A DNA stretch of 64,000 nucleotides, taken from Mycobacterium sp. GA-1841 (lineage in GTDB: Bacteria > Actinomycetota > Actinomycetes > Mycobacteriales > Mycobacteriaceae). The stretch covers positions 62,001 to 126,000 of the forward strand of contig NZ_MBEQ01000009.1 of NCBI RefSeq assembly GCF_001954135.1, in the 5' to 3' direction. A program made the translations under genes and the position numbers. The notes below the pieces were generated by a model, which saw only the letters and a list, made by a program, of their open reading frames with translations, did no database searches and was not told the DNA's origin. This document shows, piece by piece, positions 21,618 to 30,995 of this stretch. Numbering within the stretch: the stretch's first letter is position 1; each line of letters begins with the position of its first letter.

Positions 21618-22688
21618 TCAGTAACTAAAACTGGCCAAATCGGTGCCACCCAGGCGGTGGCCCGCGTCGACGACGGTGGCCGAGGGCACCATCTCGGCGG
21701 TGACCACGCCGTGTCGGCCGGTGAGCTCGTCGACAATGTCGAAGGCCGCGGCGATCCGTCGCGGCGTATCGACGACGATCGTCGTCACCGGCACATGCCG
21801 CCCCAGCTGTAACACCTTGTCGCCATGGGGCTTTCCGGCACCGCTGTAACCCCAGACGCCGCGCAGCACGGTCGCACCGCCCGCTGCGCCGGCCTGCAGC
21901 AATGTGCGCACGAGGGCGCGGTGGATCGGGACGCCGTCGTGTTGTGCGGTCTCGTCGGTGTGCACCATCAACTTCTGCCACAGTGGGCGGCCCTCGGAGT
22001 CGGTGTCTGGCAACGCGGCCGGCCGACCCAGCAGCTCGCCGGCCCGCTTGCACAGCTGCGCCCGCTCCACGGTGAGCAGCGGATTGTGCAGTACTTCGGT
22101 GAGCTCACCGAGTGCGGCGTTCACCTGAGTGCCGGTTCCCAGCCCGATGACCATCAGCGGTACCTCGCTGTTGCGACTGAAGAACGCGGCGCGTCGTCGT
22201 TGTCCGTGGGTGGTGCCGTCCACTCCGAGGAACACCGTGGCGCCGGCGAACCCGTGCCGGTGCAGCAGGTCGCACACCGCGCGGTGGGCCGGCCAGCGGC
22301 CGATCCGGTGGTGACGGCCGACGTACACGGTGAGTTTGCAGATGTCGGCGACTGTGGGCGGCGACGACTGGCGGCGGATCAACTGGGCGCGTTCCAGAGT
22401 GATCAGGCCACGCGGGATGAGTGCCACGGTCTGCTCGGCCAGCGCGGCAATTGTGGGGGCCGTGTCGACCGCTGCAATCGCGATCGGTGGGTTTTCCGAG
22501 GCGGTCAGCGTCTGGTCGGTGCGAAGGTGATGGTGCGGGCCGAAGCCGGCGATGCCGCGCAGCATCACGCTTAGGGCGACGTCGTTGCTGCCGTAGAGGT
22601 CCAGGAGCGCATCGGCGACAAACCGCTGCTCGTGGCGCAGCCGCTCGGCGAAGTAGGCGGTCAGCTTGAGGTAGTCGGTGGCGGTCAC
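21618..22688 (-). CDS. Protein with three tandem DUF190 domains
   Basis: The 356 residues hold three DUF190 units. Unit one starts YLKLTAYFAERLRHEQR, unit two CKLTVYVGRHHRIGRWPAH, unit three KLMVHTDETAQHDGVPIHR. Each continues with a GATVLRG/GVW-like strand and ends with a VVDTP-like and LVTLE-like segment. DUF190 proteins have a PII-like fold and are commonly encoded beside CrcB fluoride channels. The GTG start overlaps the upstream crcB stop as GTGA. A single DUF190 unit of about 100 residues is usual, so a triple fusion is unusual. Confidence 0.85.
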   Translation of the reverse strand: MTATDYLKLTAYFAERLRHEQRFVADALLDLYGSNDVALSVMLRGIAGFGPHHHLRTDQTLTASENPPIAIAAVDTAPTIAALAEQTVALIPRGLITLERAQLIRRQSSPPTVADICKLTVYVGRHHRIGRWPAHRAVCDLLHRHGFAGATVFLGVDGTTHGQRRRAAFFSRNSEVPLMVIGLGTGTQVNAALGELTEVLHNPLLTVERAQLCKRAGELLGRPAALPDTDSEGRPLWQKLMVHTDETAQHDGVPIHRALVRTLLQAGAAGGATVLRGVWGYSGAGKPHGDKVLQLGRHVPVTTIVVDTPRRIAAAFDIVDELTGRHGVVTAEMVPSATVVDAGHRLGGTDLASFSY

Positions 22689-23050
22689 AGTCGGCTCCCC
22701 AACGACATGCCCACCCAAGCCGCGAGTAGACCGAGCGCCACGCTGACGACGACATTGGCCACCGCGGGCCATGCCCGTCGTTCCTCACCGAGGCGCTGAG
22801 TTTCCAGCATCCAGGTGGAAAAGGTGGTGTAGGAGCCGACGAATGCGGTTCCGGCCAGCAGGGCGGCGTGCGGGTTGAGCGCCAGGCCGCCGAGGAAGCC
22901 GAGCAGCAGGGCGCCGCTCAGGTTGACTGCCAAGGTGCCGAACGGGAATCCACGGGTGTGACGCGCGGATACCGCGCGGTCGAGCAGAAACCGACAGACC
23001 GCGCCGACGCCGCCGAGGACCGCCACCCCGGCCCACACCGTGGTCGTCAT
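22685..23050 (-). CDS. crcB: Fluoride channel CrcB/Fluc, second subunit
   Basis: This 121-residue protein has four transmembrane helices and belongs to the Fluc/CrcB family. The signature GSYTTFSTW (usually GGxTTFST) and the [11 protein letters not shown] helix with its pore Asn are present. Its ATG overlaps the stop of the first crcB gene by one base. Paired small Fluc genes typically encode a heterodimeric fluoride exporter. Confidence 0.9.
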   Translation of the reverse strand: MTTTVWAGVAVLGGVGAVCRFLLDRAVSARHTRGFPFGTLAVNLSGALLLGFLGGLALNPHAALLAGTAFVGSYTTFSTWMLETQRLGEERRAWPAVANVVVSVALGLLAAWVGMSLGSRL

Positions 23051-23445
23051 CAGCGCACCGCCGCGCGGCGTACGAGCGCCGTCGCGACCGCCACGGCCAG
23101 CAGGCCGGCGGCGACGCTGGCCGCGGTGTAGCCGGCCGCCAACGCCCAGTGGCCGTGTTCGAGCATCGTGATCGTCTCGACCTGCATCGTGGAGAAGGTG
23201 GTCAGCCCGCCGCACAACCCGGTGCCCAACAGCGGGCGGCGGTAGCTGGACACCGGCAATCGCTCCAGCAGACGGGTGGTGAAGTAGCCGAGCAGGAACG
23301 CGCCGAGGATGTTGACGATGAAGGTGGGCCAGGGCCAATGGCCGGGATCATGCGCCACGAGCACCGCCAGGCCGGCGCGCGCCAGCGTGCCCAGTGCACC
23401 GCCGACGAACACCGCGGCCAGTTCTCGGGGGTCATGGCCAAACAT
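23050..23445 (-). CDS. crcB: Fluoride channel CrcB/Fluc, first subunit
   Basis: This 131-residue Fluc protein has [27 protein letters not shown] and the signature [15 protein letters not shown] 23445 gives the family-typical N-terminus; an ATG at 23490 would add 15 residues. It is the first gene of the crcB-crcB-DUF190 operon and is divergent from pgm across 69 bp. No fluoride riboswitch fits in that gap. Confidence 0.88.
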   Translation of the reverse strand: MFGHDPRELAAVFVGGALGTLARAGLAVLVAHDPGHWPWPTFIVNILGAFLLGYFTTRLLERLPVSSYRRPLLGTGLCGGLTTFSTMQVETITMLEHGHWALAAGYTAASVAAGLLAVAVATALVRRAAVR

Positions 23446-23514
23446 GAAGTAAAAGTATGGCGTCCGGTGCGCGTGCGGCGGCAGCGACATCGGTTCGGGA
23501 GCAGAATCGGTGGC

Positions 23515-25157
<1,643 letters not shown>

Positions 25158-25161
<4 letters not shown>

Positions 25162-26399
25162 CCGTCAAGACCACGCAGAGCCTGCCGCGCGAGGTCTGGC
25201 TGTTGGTTTGCGCGAACGTGGTGGTCGCGCTCGGCTACGGCGTCGTGGCGCCCGTACTGCCGAACTATGCCCGGCATTTCGGGGTCAGTATCGCCGCAGC
25301 CACCTTCGTGATCACCGCGTTTGCCGCGATGCGCCTGGTGGGTGCGCCCCCGGCCGGGTTCTTGGTGCAACGGCTGGGGGAGCGACGGGTCTACATCAGT
25401 GGACTACTGATCGTCGCGTTGTCCACCGGAGCGTGCGCGTTCGCCCAGACCTACGCGCAGTTGCTGCTGTTCCGTTCCCTCGGCGGGCTTGGTTCAGCGA
25501 TGTTCACGGTGTCCTCGCTGGGCCTGATGATCCGGATCTCGCCGCCGGATGCCCGCGGCCGGGTTGCCGGGCTGTTCGCCTCCGGGTTCCTGGTCGGCTC
25601 GGTCGGTGGCCCGGTGCTGGGCAGCCTGACGGCAGGGTTCGGACTCTCCGCGCCGTTCTTGATCTACGGCGCGGCGCTGCTGGTGGCCGCCGCGGTGGTG
25701 TTCCTCAGCCTGCGCCATTCCGAGTTGGCCGTCCCCTCGGTTGAGGACGTCCCCACGGTCTCGATGCGAAAAGTGCTGCGCCACCCCGCTTATCGCGCGG
25801 CGCTGTTCTCCAACTTCGCTTCCGGCTGGTCCTCGGTGGGACTGCGCATCGCGTTGGTGCCGCTGTTCGTGGTGGATGCGCTCGGCCGCAGCGCGGGTAC
25901 CGCGGGCCTGGCGCTGGCCACCTTCGCGATCGGCAACGTCTCGGCCGTGGTGCCCAGTGGCTACCTGTCCGATCGGGTCGGACGCCGAATGCTGGTGATC
26001 GTGGGGCTGACGGCGTCGGCGGCGGCGACAGTAGCGGTCGGATTCAGTAGCTCGCTGCCGCTGTTCTTGGTGTGTGCCTACGTGACCGGCGCAGCCACCG
26101 GCATGTTCGTCTCACCGCAGCAGGCCGCGGTGGCCGACGTCGTCGGTAACAAGGCGCGCGGCGGAACCGCGGTGGCGACCTTCCAGATGATGTCCGACCT
26201 GGGTGCGATCGTCGGTTCGTTCGCGGTCGGCCAGATCGCCCTGCACCTCAGTTTCGCGGTGGCGTTTGTCAGCACCGGCGCGATCCTGCTCCTCGCGGCG
26301 GTCGGCTGGCTCTTCGCCCCGGAGACCCGGCCGACGGCTTCACACGAGCACACGCCGGCCCGCCCGTTGGGGCCGGACTCGGCGGATGAGCTGCCTTGA
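25158..26399 (+). CDS. MFS transporter, drug-exporter-like
   Basis: This 413-residue protein has about 12 transmembrane helices. The loop 2-3 motif appears as [15 protein letters not shown], and a motif C-like [13 protein letters not shown] is in helix 5. The start GTG overlaps the pgm stop. The family is probably efflux; the substrate is unknown and it is not evidently related to pgm function. Confidence 0.85.
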
Positions 26400-26454
26400 C
26401 CAGCGATTTTGAGACAGGGGTAGCGGTGGTGTAACTTCGTGGGGCACGACAAAC

Positions 26455-26527
26455 GGGGCTATGGCGCAGTTGGTAGCGCACCACACTGGCAGTGTGGGGG
26501 TCAGGGGTTCGAATCCCCTTAGCTCCA
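26455..26527 (+). tRNA. tRNA-Ala (anticodon GGC)
   Basis: A 73-nt cloverleaf begins GGGGCTA and ends TAGCTCC plus discriminator A; CCA is not encoded. The acceptor stem pairs fully with one G-U. The anticodon loop is in ACTGGCAGT, giving GGC, and the T loop GGTTCGAATCC is canonical. The integrase remnant 1 kb downstream suggests this tRNA may have been an integration site, but no duplicated 3' end was found. Confidence 0.95.
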
Positions 26528-26533
26528 CGTTTG

Positions 26534-26570
26534 AAAAACCCGCTCTGACTTCGGTCGGGGCGGGTTTTTT
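26534..26570 (+). terminator. Intrinsic terminator after tRNA-Ala
   Basis: The arms AAAAACCCGC (26534-26543) and GCGGGTTTTT (26560-26569) form a stem followed by T residues, 7 bp after the tRNA. The A-tract in the left arm also makes it workable on the opposite strand. Confidence 0.85.
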
Positions 26571-26635
26571 GGGTTGGCAACCCCTTCATCGGCCTTCGCG
26601 GCTCCCATTTTGCCGGGTTGCCGCGCCAGCGTGAG

Positions 26636-26654
26636 AGTAGGATTCAGTCCTACT
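26636..26654. promoter_or_regulatory. Inverted repeat upstream of parD
   Basis: AGTAGGA-TTCAG-TCCTACT is a perfect 7-bp inverted repeat immediately before the parD ribosome-binding site (GGAGG at 26661). Toxin-antitoxin genes of this class are autoregulated by the ribbon-helix-helix antitoxin binding such sites. Confidence 0.5.
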
Positions 26655-26670
26655 ACTCGCGGAGGTGGTC

Positions 26671-26940
26671 ATGCGGACAACGCGGCAACTCAGTATCACG
26701 CTCCCGAACGATATGGCGGATGCGTTGCGCCAGCGCGTGAACTCCGGGGAGTACGCCAGCGAAAGTGAAGTCATACGCGAAGGATTGCGCGCGTTGTTCG
26801 CGCGTGACCATGCAGTGGAAGCCTGGCTTCGTGATGAGGTCGCGGCGGCGTATGACGCGGTAGCCGCTGATGAGTCACGCGTTGTCAGTGCCGACAGGGT
26901 GTGCGCACGATTGGCCGCCGAGCAGGCCGGAGGCGTGTGA
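26671..26940 (+). CDS. parD: ParD-type antitoxin
   Basis: This 89-residue protein has an N-terminal ribbon-helix-helix (QLSITLPNDMADALRQRVNSG, then ASESEVIREGLRALFA) and an acidic C-terminal helix that would wrap the toxin. ATG 26671 follows GGAGG; a GTG six bases earlier lies too close to that site. Its TGA overlaps the toxin GTG. The antitoxin looks intact while the toxin is frameshifted. Confidence 0.85.
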   Translation: MRTTRQLSITLPNDMADALRQRVNSGEYASESEVIREGLRALFARDHAVEAWLRDEVAAAYDAVAADESRVVSADRVCARLAAEQAGGV

Positions 26941-27256
26941 CTCTCACTGTTGTCTTCACGCCAGAGGCGGAAGAACAACTGGTTGAGCTATATCGGTACA
27001 TCGCCAGTGCTGGATCGGCGGACGTCGCGGTGCGTTATAGCCAGGACATCGTGGCGTTCTGCGAAGAACTGGCGGCGTTTCGCATCGGGGCCGAGCGCGC
27101 GACGACGTAAGGCCAGGACTACGCACAATTGGCTTCAGGCGACGCATCGTCATTGCCTTCGCTGTGTTGGGCGAGAAGCTGATAGTCGTCGGCGTCTTCT
27201 ACGGCGGGCGCGACCACGAGGCGATCATGAGTGGGCCGAAGCCCCATTCCAGGTAG
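26937..27256 (+). pseudogene. parE: parE toxin broken by a one-base deletion
   Basis: The reading frame starts GTG in GTGA overlap with parD and gives a ParE N-terminus (VVFTPEAEEQLVELYRYIASAGS), then hits TAA at 27108. In another frame the typical ParE C-terminus continues: RDDVRPGLR, GFRRRIVIAFAV, VVGVFYGGRDHEAI, ending TAG 27254-27256. Restoring one base near 27080, where TTTCGCATCGG would be TTTCCGCATCGG, reads FPHRGRARDDVR as in intact ParE. So it is either an inactivated toxin or a sequencing error. Confidence 0.8.
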
Positions 27257-27272
27257 CAAATTCGCCAAGGCC

Positions 27273-27500
27273 TCACTCCAAGTCGGAGAGAAACGTTCGC
27301 GCAGTTTCGAGTTCGTCTTCGACAGCGGCAACTTTGGTGGCCTGCTGTGAGCCGGCCTCCTCGATCACCTCGTCGACGGGCGTGGAGAGATCCTCGTGCA
27401 GCTCCTTGGCCGCGCGCGAGACGACAGCAGCAGCGACCACGACGTTGCGCGCAAGGTAGGTGGTGCCCTGCTTGAGTGCGGAGTGCCATTCACCGTCGGC
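27273..27500 (-). pseudogene. 3' fragment of a DUF6319-like gene
   Basis: The last 76 codons encode DGEWHSALKQGTTYLARN...DEVIEEAGSQQATKVAAVEDELETARTFLSDLE. They align closely with the C-terminus of the intact gene at 35353-35835, in the same orientation. The DNA is visibly similar but diverged (roughly four bases in five by eye), and the first 15 bases at the stop end are identical. The N-terminal half is missing and the fragment runs into integrase remains. It may be a leftover of element integration or of recombination between paralogues. Confidence 0.7.
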
Positions 27501-27514
27501 GATATCGAAACCGC

Positions 27515-27880
27515 TTGTGCACCGGATTTTTCGGGCTCGAAGTCGGCGACGCCACGCATCGCAGACCGACGAGCGGTACGCTGTCGACGTACCCGCAAGG
27601 CTGCTGCAAAAGCTGGACCTGTCAGGGGGATTCGTGTTCACCAACACTGATGGGGGCCGGTGCGTTATCAGTGGTTCTGGCGTGACGTGTGGGGAAATTC
27701 GCTGTCGCGCAAGCCGAATTGGCGCGGAAGCCCACCGCGCACGATCTGCACCACACCTATGCCTAGTGGCAGTTGGTTGACGGGAGGCACGCCGATCACG
27801 ATCGTGTCGCGGCAGCTCGGGCACGAGTCCATTCAGCTCACCGTCGACTTCTACACGGATGTAAGCCGAACCAGCTCCCG
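27515..27880 (+). pseudogene. Decayed tyrosine recombinase (phage-type integrase)
   Basis: Pieces of an integrase C-terminal domain appear in different frames. These are LLQKLDLSGGFVFTNTDGG, then RYQWFWRDVWG in a second frame, HDLHHTYA-stop-WQL in a third, then TGGTPITIVSRQLGHESIQLTVDFYTDV. The HxLxH, LGH and catalytic Tyr elements of the family are recognisable. At least two frameshifts (one in a G run near 27650) and a TAG remove function. The N-terminal part is absent. Confidence 0.75.
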
Positions 27881-28288
27881 TCAGCTTTCGCCCGGCTTGG
27901 CGTACCGCAATTCGTCGGGAAGTTGCGCGAAATATTCGGGCGTGTACTCGTCGTACGACAGAACCAGGGTTGATGTTGGCGTGTGGATATCAACGTATTG
28001 ATGGCCGGGGTGGTCAGCGGGTGTCGCTAGGTCATCAAGAATTTCAACCGCAGTTGCCCGATCTAGGAGCCACCCGATGCGGCCTTCAACCTGTTCTATA
28101 TCGGCTGCACCGGACTGAATCCGGAACTCGTGGATGACTCCGTCGTGTTCTAGCCGCGACCATCCATGCTGCACCGCATCGTTCAACGTGGCATGGATGA
28201 CCGCCGCACCTGCGGTATCCATTGCCAGCATGACAACGTCGTCACCCAGCATGAATTCAGGAAGAAACTGGACATGAATAAAGCTCAT
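27881..28288 (-). CDS. Hypothetical acidic protein, candidate immunity protein
   Basis: This 135-residue soluble acidic protein (MSFIHVQFLPEFMLGDDVVMLAMDTAGAAV..., ending DELRYAKPGES) has no domain I recognise. ATG 28288 follows a good site (AAGGAGAG). It begins 63 bp after the end of the candidate secreted toxin gene and reads the same way, the usual place for an immunity gene in polymorphic toxin loci. Function is inferred from position only. Confidence 0.6.
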   Translation of the reverse strand: MSFIHVQFLPEFMLGDDVVMLAMDTAGAAVIHATLNDAVQHGWSRLEHDGVIHEFRIQSGAADIEQVEGRIGWLLDRATAVEILDDLATPADHPGHQYVDIHTPTSTLVLSYDEYTPEYFAQLPDELRYAKPGES

Positions 28289-28351
28289 CAGTCTCTCCTT
28301 CCCTACGTTGTTGTGGTTGGGTACAGCGATTTTCGTACATCGGAATGTGCA

Positions 28352-29280
28352 TCAGAAATCGTCGTCAAGTTCTCCGCCCAATACTGGGAGCTCATTGTCG
28401 CTGTCGGGCGGTGGTACGAGCTGCGGGCCAAATATGCCGGGTGCACCGCCGATCATGGGTCCGCGCGGCATTCGCGGAACCTCGGCGGGAGCTTTCGGTG
28501 CTGGCGCTTCGGCGGGAGCCTTGGGGGATGCTTCAACGGGCACCTTAGGAGCCGACGGCTCGACGGGCGTTGCTTTGGGCGCCACGTTGGGCGTGTGTGC
28601 CGGAAGGTTGTTGATTTCGACGTTGACCCTACGTGCCCGTGGATTGTCGTGTGGGTTGTAGTCCCAGTGCGGGTTGTGGAACTTGTCGCCCGGGAAGTAC
28701 CGCCACTCGCCACCCTTCGCGTCCCAAAGGCTCTTGCCATTGACTTTCTGCTCGCTTGGTCGGCTCGCCGGCCCAACGTTCAACGGGCCTTCAACCGGGG
28801 GTCTGAGGCCTGGTGGTGGCAGCCCGCGTTCCGATGGGCCCTGTATGGGCGGAGGAGGTGGTGCAGGCGGAGGGATTTCCGGGTTCCGCTTCCACGGTTC
28901 CCATCCGGCGGCATGAATGGTTGTGTCGTGACCGTCGCCGACGAACGCGATGCCGTCGAGCTCGATCGCTTTCGCTTCCAGTCGCTGACCGGCGAGCGCA
29001 TCGGCTGCCACCAGACGTTCAGCGTTCCAGCGGATATCCTTCGACCGACCACCGCGATATCCGAGGTCGCCCGATCCAGGGCGGCGTCCTTACCGTCGCC
29101 AGTCCATTCGGTTCCGCCCGGCGCGTTCACGTCTTGACGGGATAGCTCGAACACGCTCTGGAATTTGGCGGCTGTCGAGCGCAGCCATGCCGCGGTATCG
29201 GTGAGGTGCTCGGTTTGCCAGTTCTCAATTTGCTTCCGCGTAGGCAACGTGGCAGAACTAAGCGCAGAGGACCGGCTCAT
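28352..29280 (-). pseudogene. Candidate T7SS-exported polymorphic toxin, frameshifted
   Basis: Two overlapping frames make one gene. Frame one starts at ATG 29280 and gives a WXG100/EspB-like helical region (AAWLRSTAAKFQSVF, GGTEWTGDGKDAALDRATSDIAVVGR). Near 29041-29050 a one-base deletion shifts into frame two, which continues helical (RWNAERLVAADALAGQRLEAKAIEL). It is followed by a Pro-rich linker and a compact domain with WDAKGGEWRYFPGDKFHNPHWDYNPHD. An unusual second Pro/Ala-rich tail of 80 residues ends ELDDDF. The HNPHWD block recalls C-terminal toxin modules of the polymorphic toxin type 37 kind; this is from memory and unverified. The start overlaps the EspC-like gene as ATGA. Confidence 0.6.
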
Positions 29281-29552
29281 ACCGTTCTCGTGATGTCATG
29301 GGCTGCGCCGTCGTCGGTGAGGATATATACGGCGCTGGCGGTACTCATGGCACTGCCGTTCTGGGCGAGGCGGGCGCTTTGTGCGGCGCGCACGCTGGCC
29401 ACGGCTGCGCGTATGGCCACAACTCCAACGTGGCTCGGCTGGTCTCCGGAGATCGTGCCCGGTCCGGAGGCGTCCAGTAGTGCGGCGGCTTCTGCACTGT
29501 CGGCCGCCGCAGCATTCAGGCCTTGACCGTCAACTGAAAGACGCTGGGTCAT
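29277..29552 (-). CDS. EspC/WXG100-like small protein (type VII secretion)
   Basis: This 91-residue Ala-rich helical protein (MTQRLSVDGQGLNAAAADSAEAAALL... RAAVASVRAAQSARLAQNGSAMSTASAVYIL) resembles EspC-family (DUF2580) partners encoded before larger ESX-secreted substrates in mycobacteria. A purine-rich site (GAGAGGG) precedes the ATG. Its TGA overlaps the toxin-like gene start. No ESX core genes are nearby, so export would use a system encoded elsewhere. Confidence 0.65.
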   Translation of the reverse strand: MTQRLSVDGQGLNAAAADSAEAAALLDASGPGTISGDQPSHVGVVAIRAAVASVRAAQSARLAQNGSAMSTASAVYILTDDGAAHDITRTV

Positions 29553-29870
29553 TCGTCATCCCTCTCAGGAATGTTCGGAGACTACCACCCGTGAGTTAGC
29601 TGAGTAGAAGATGTACAGCAGGTCATCAAGCAGATGAGGTGAGCCGTCGTAGCGGTCCAGTTGTTGTGTGACTCTGTTGCCCAGGTGTTTGGGTAGGAAT
29701 AATCAGCAACGACATGGCATCGAACAATCGCCGGCGACATACGCCGGACCAGATCATCCGCAACTGGCCGAGGACAACAAGCTCCTGGTGACCGGCCGGC
29801 AACCGCTGCCGCTGAGCAGATGCCCAGCAATTCGGTGACGTAGCCGTCATCCTCCGGTAGCTTGCCCTGC
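29553..29870. other. 318-bp gap without a confident gene
   Basis: The stretch between the EspC-like gene and the LLM operon is less GC-rich than its surroundings. Short open frames on both strands have no recognisable protein features or ribosome-binding sites. It must hold the divergent promoters of both flanking transcripts. No clear operator was seen. Confidence 0.5.
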
Positions 29871-30995
29871 ATGCCCTTGGAGCTGGCCTCGTTCTTCCGG
29901 ACGACTCTGCCGCTCGACCTCAGTGGGCTCGAAACCCTCGATGATGGCCGCTACCACTCCCTTTGGCTGCCCGATCACCTGGTGAGTTTCTGGCCGGACT
30001 CGATCTGGACGACCGAGTTCACCGACCTCGCGGCGTTGTCGCCGTCACCGCACCGCTACTTGGACGCCCTCGCCCTCGCCGGTGCCATCGCCGCTGGCAC
30101 CACCCGCACCCGAATTGCCACGAGCGTTCTCGACACCGTTCGCCGCCACCCGGTGATGCTGGCCCAGTCAGCACTGACCCTGAGCCACCTGTCGGGTGGC
30201 CGGTTCATCTTGGGGCTCGGTGCGGGCGAGCGCGAGAACCTGGCGCCGTACGGCTTCGACCACCGGTGCGCGGTGAGCCGGTTCGCCGAGGCACTCCGGC
30301 TGATCCGGCTGCTGTGGAACACCGACGGACCGGTCGACTTCGCCGGGCAGTACTTCACGCTTGAGCACGCCCGGCTGGACGCGGAGTCGCACCACACCGG
30401 CCCTCCACCGATCTGGATCGGAGCCAACGGCCCCCGCATGCTGCGACTGGTCGGTGAACTCGGCGACGGCTGGTGGCCCACGGGCAGCGCCGGGCCGGAG
30501 ATCTATGCCGGCCAACTCGCGCGGATCAGGGAGGCGGCCGAACAGGCCGGGCGCGACCCGCAGGCGATCACGCCAGCGAAGATGGTGGTCTGCCTCATCG
30601 GCGAGCCCGACGAACTGACCGAGATTGTGCAACGCCCGCTGGTGAAGTCGCTGGTGCTGCAACTGACGTCCGACGCCCTGGCAACCACGGGTCACCGTCA
30701 TCCGATGGGGGAGTACTGGCGCGGCATCCAGGACATCGACCCGCGCGTGCTGACCCGCGAGCGGTTGCTGCGGCTGTTCGACGAGGTCGACCCGGCGGCG
30801 ATCCTGTCTGTCGTTCCGCATGGCACGCCGAAGCAGGTCGCCGCGCAGATCGCCGAATTCGGCGAGGCGGGTGCCCAAGTCGTCTCGGTGCTCGACTACA
30901 GCGGAATGGCCGGACAGGCCTACGCCGCCGAGTCGGCACGCAAAACTCGCGAGGTCGAAGACGCATTACTGCAGCTCACAGGAAGCACACCATGA
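29871..30995 (+). CDS. LLM-class F420/flavin-dependent oxidoreductase
   Basis: This 374-residue luciferase-like monooxygenase (bacterial luciferase fold) has SLWLPDHLVSFWP, RIATSVLDTVRRHPVMLAQSALTLSHLSGGRFILGLGAGE and PPIWIGANGPRMLRLVGELGDGWW. These resemble mycobacterial F420-dependent LLM enzymes. ATG 29871 is preferred to a TTG nine bases earlier. It is the first gene of a five-gene operon with ATGA overlap to the sulfotransferase. The substrate is unknown. Confidence 0.85.
   Translation: MPLELASFFRTTLPLDLSGLETLDDGRYHSLWLPDHLVSFWPDSIWTTEFTDLAALSPSPHRYLDALALAGAIAAGTTRTRIATSVLDTVRRHPVMLAQSALTLSHLSGGRFILGLGAGERENLAPYGFDHRCAVSRFAEALRLIRLLWNTDGPVDFAGQYFTLEHARLDAESHHTGPPPIWIGANGPRMLRLVGELGDGWWPTGSAGPEIYAGQLARIREAAEQAGRDPQAITPAKMVVCLIGEPDELTEIVQRPLVKSLVLQLTSDALATTGHRHPMGEYWRGIQDIDPRVLTRERLLRLFDEVDPAAILSVVPHGTPKQVAAQIAEFGEAGAQVVSVLDYSGMAGQAYAAESARKTREVEDALLQLTGSTP

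Noticed and set aside
23446..23514. Fluoride riboswitch before crcB
   Set aside because: The 69-bp gap shared with pgm is short and no conserved crcB-motif elements were found.
26455..26527. Duplicated tRNA-Ala 3' end as attR of an island
   Set aside because: No second copy of the T-arm/acceptor sequence was found further right in the window, so tRNA integration is unproven.
29582..29872. 96-codon minus-strand frame between the EspC-like gene and LLM operon
   Set aside because: Cys/Thr-rich, no ribosome-binding site and no family resemblance; treated as non-coding.
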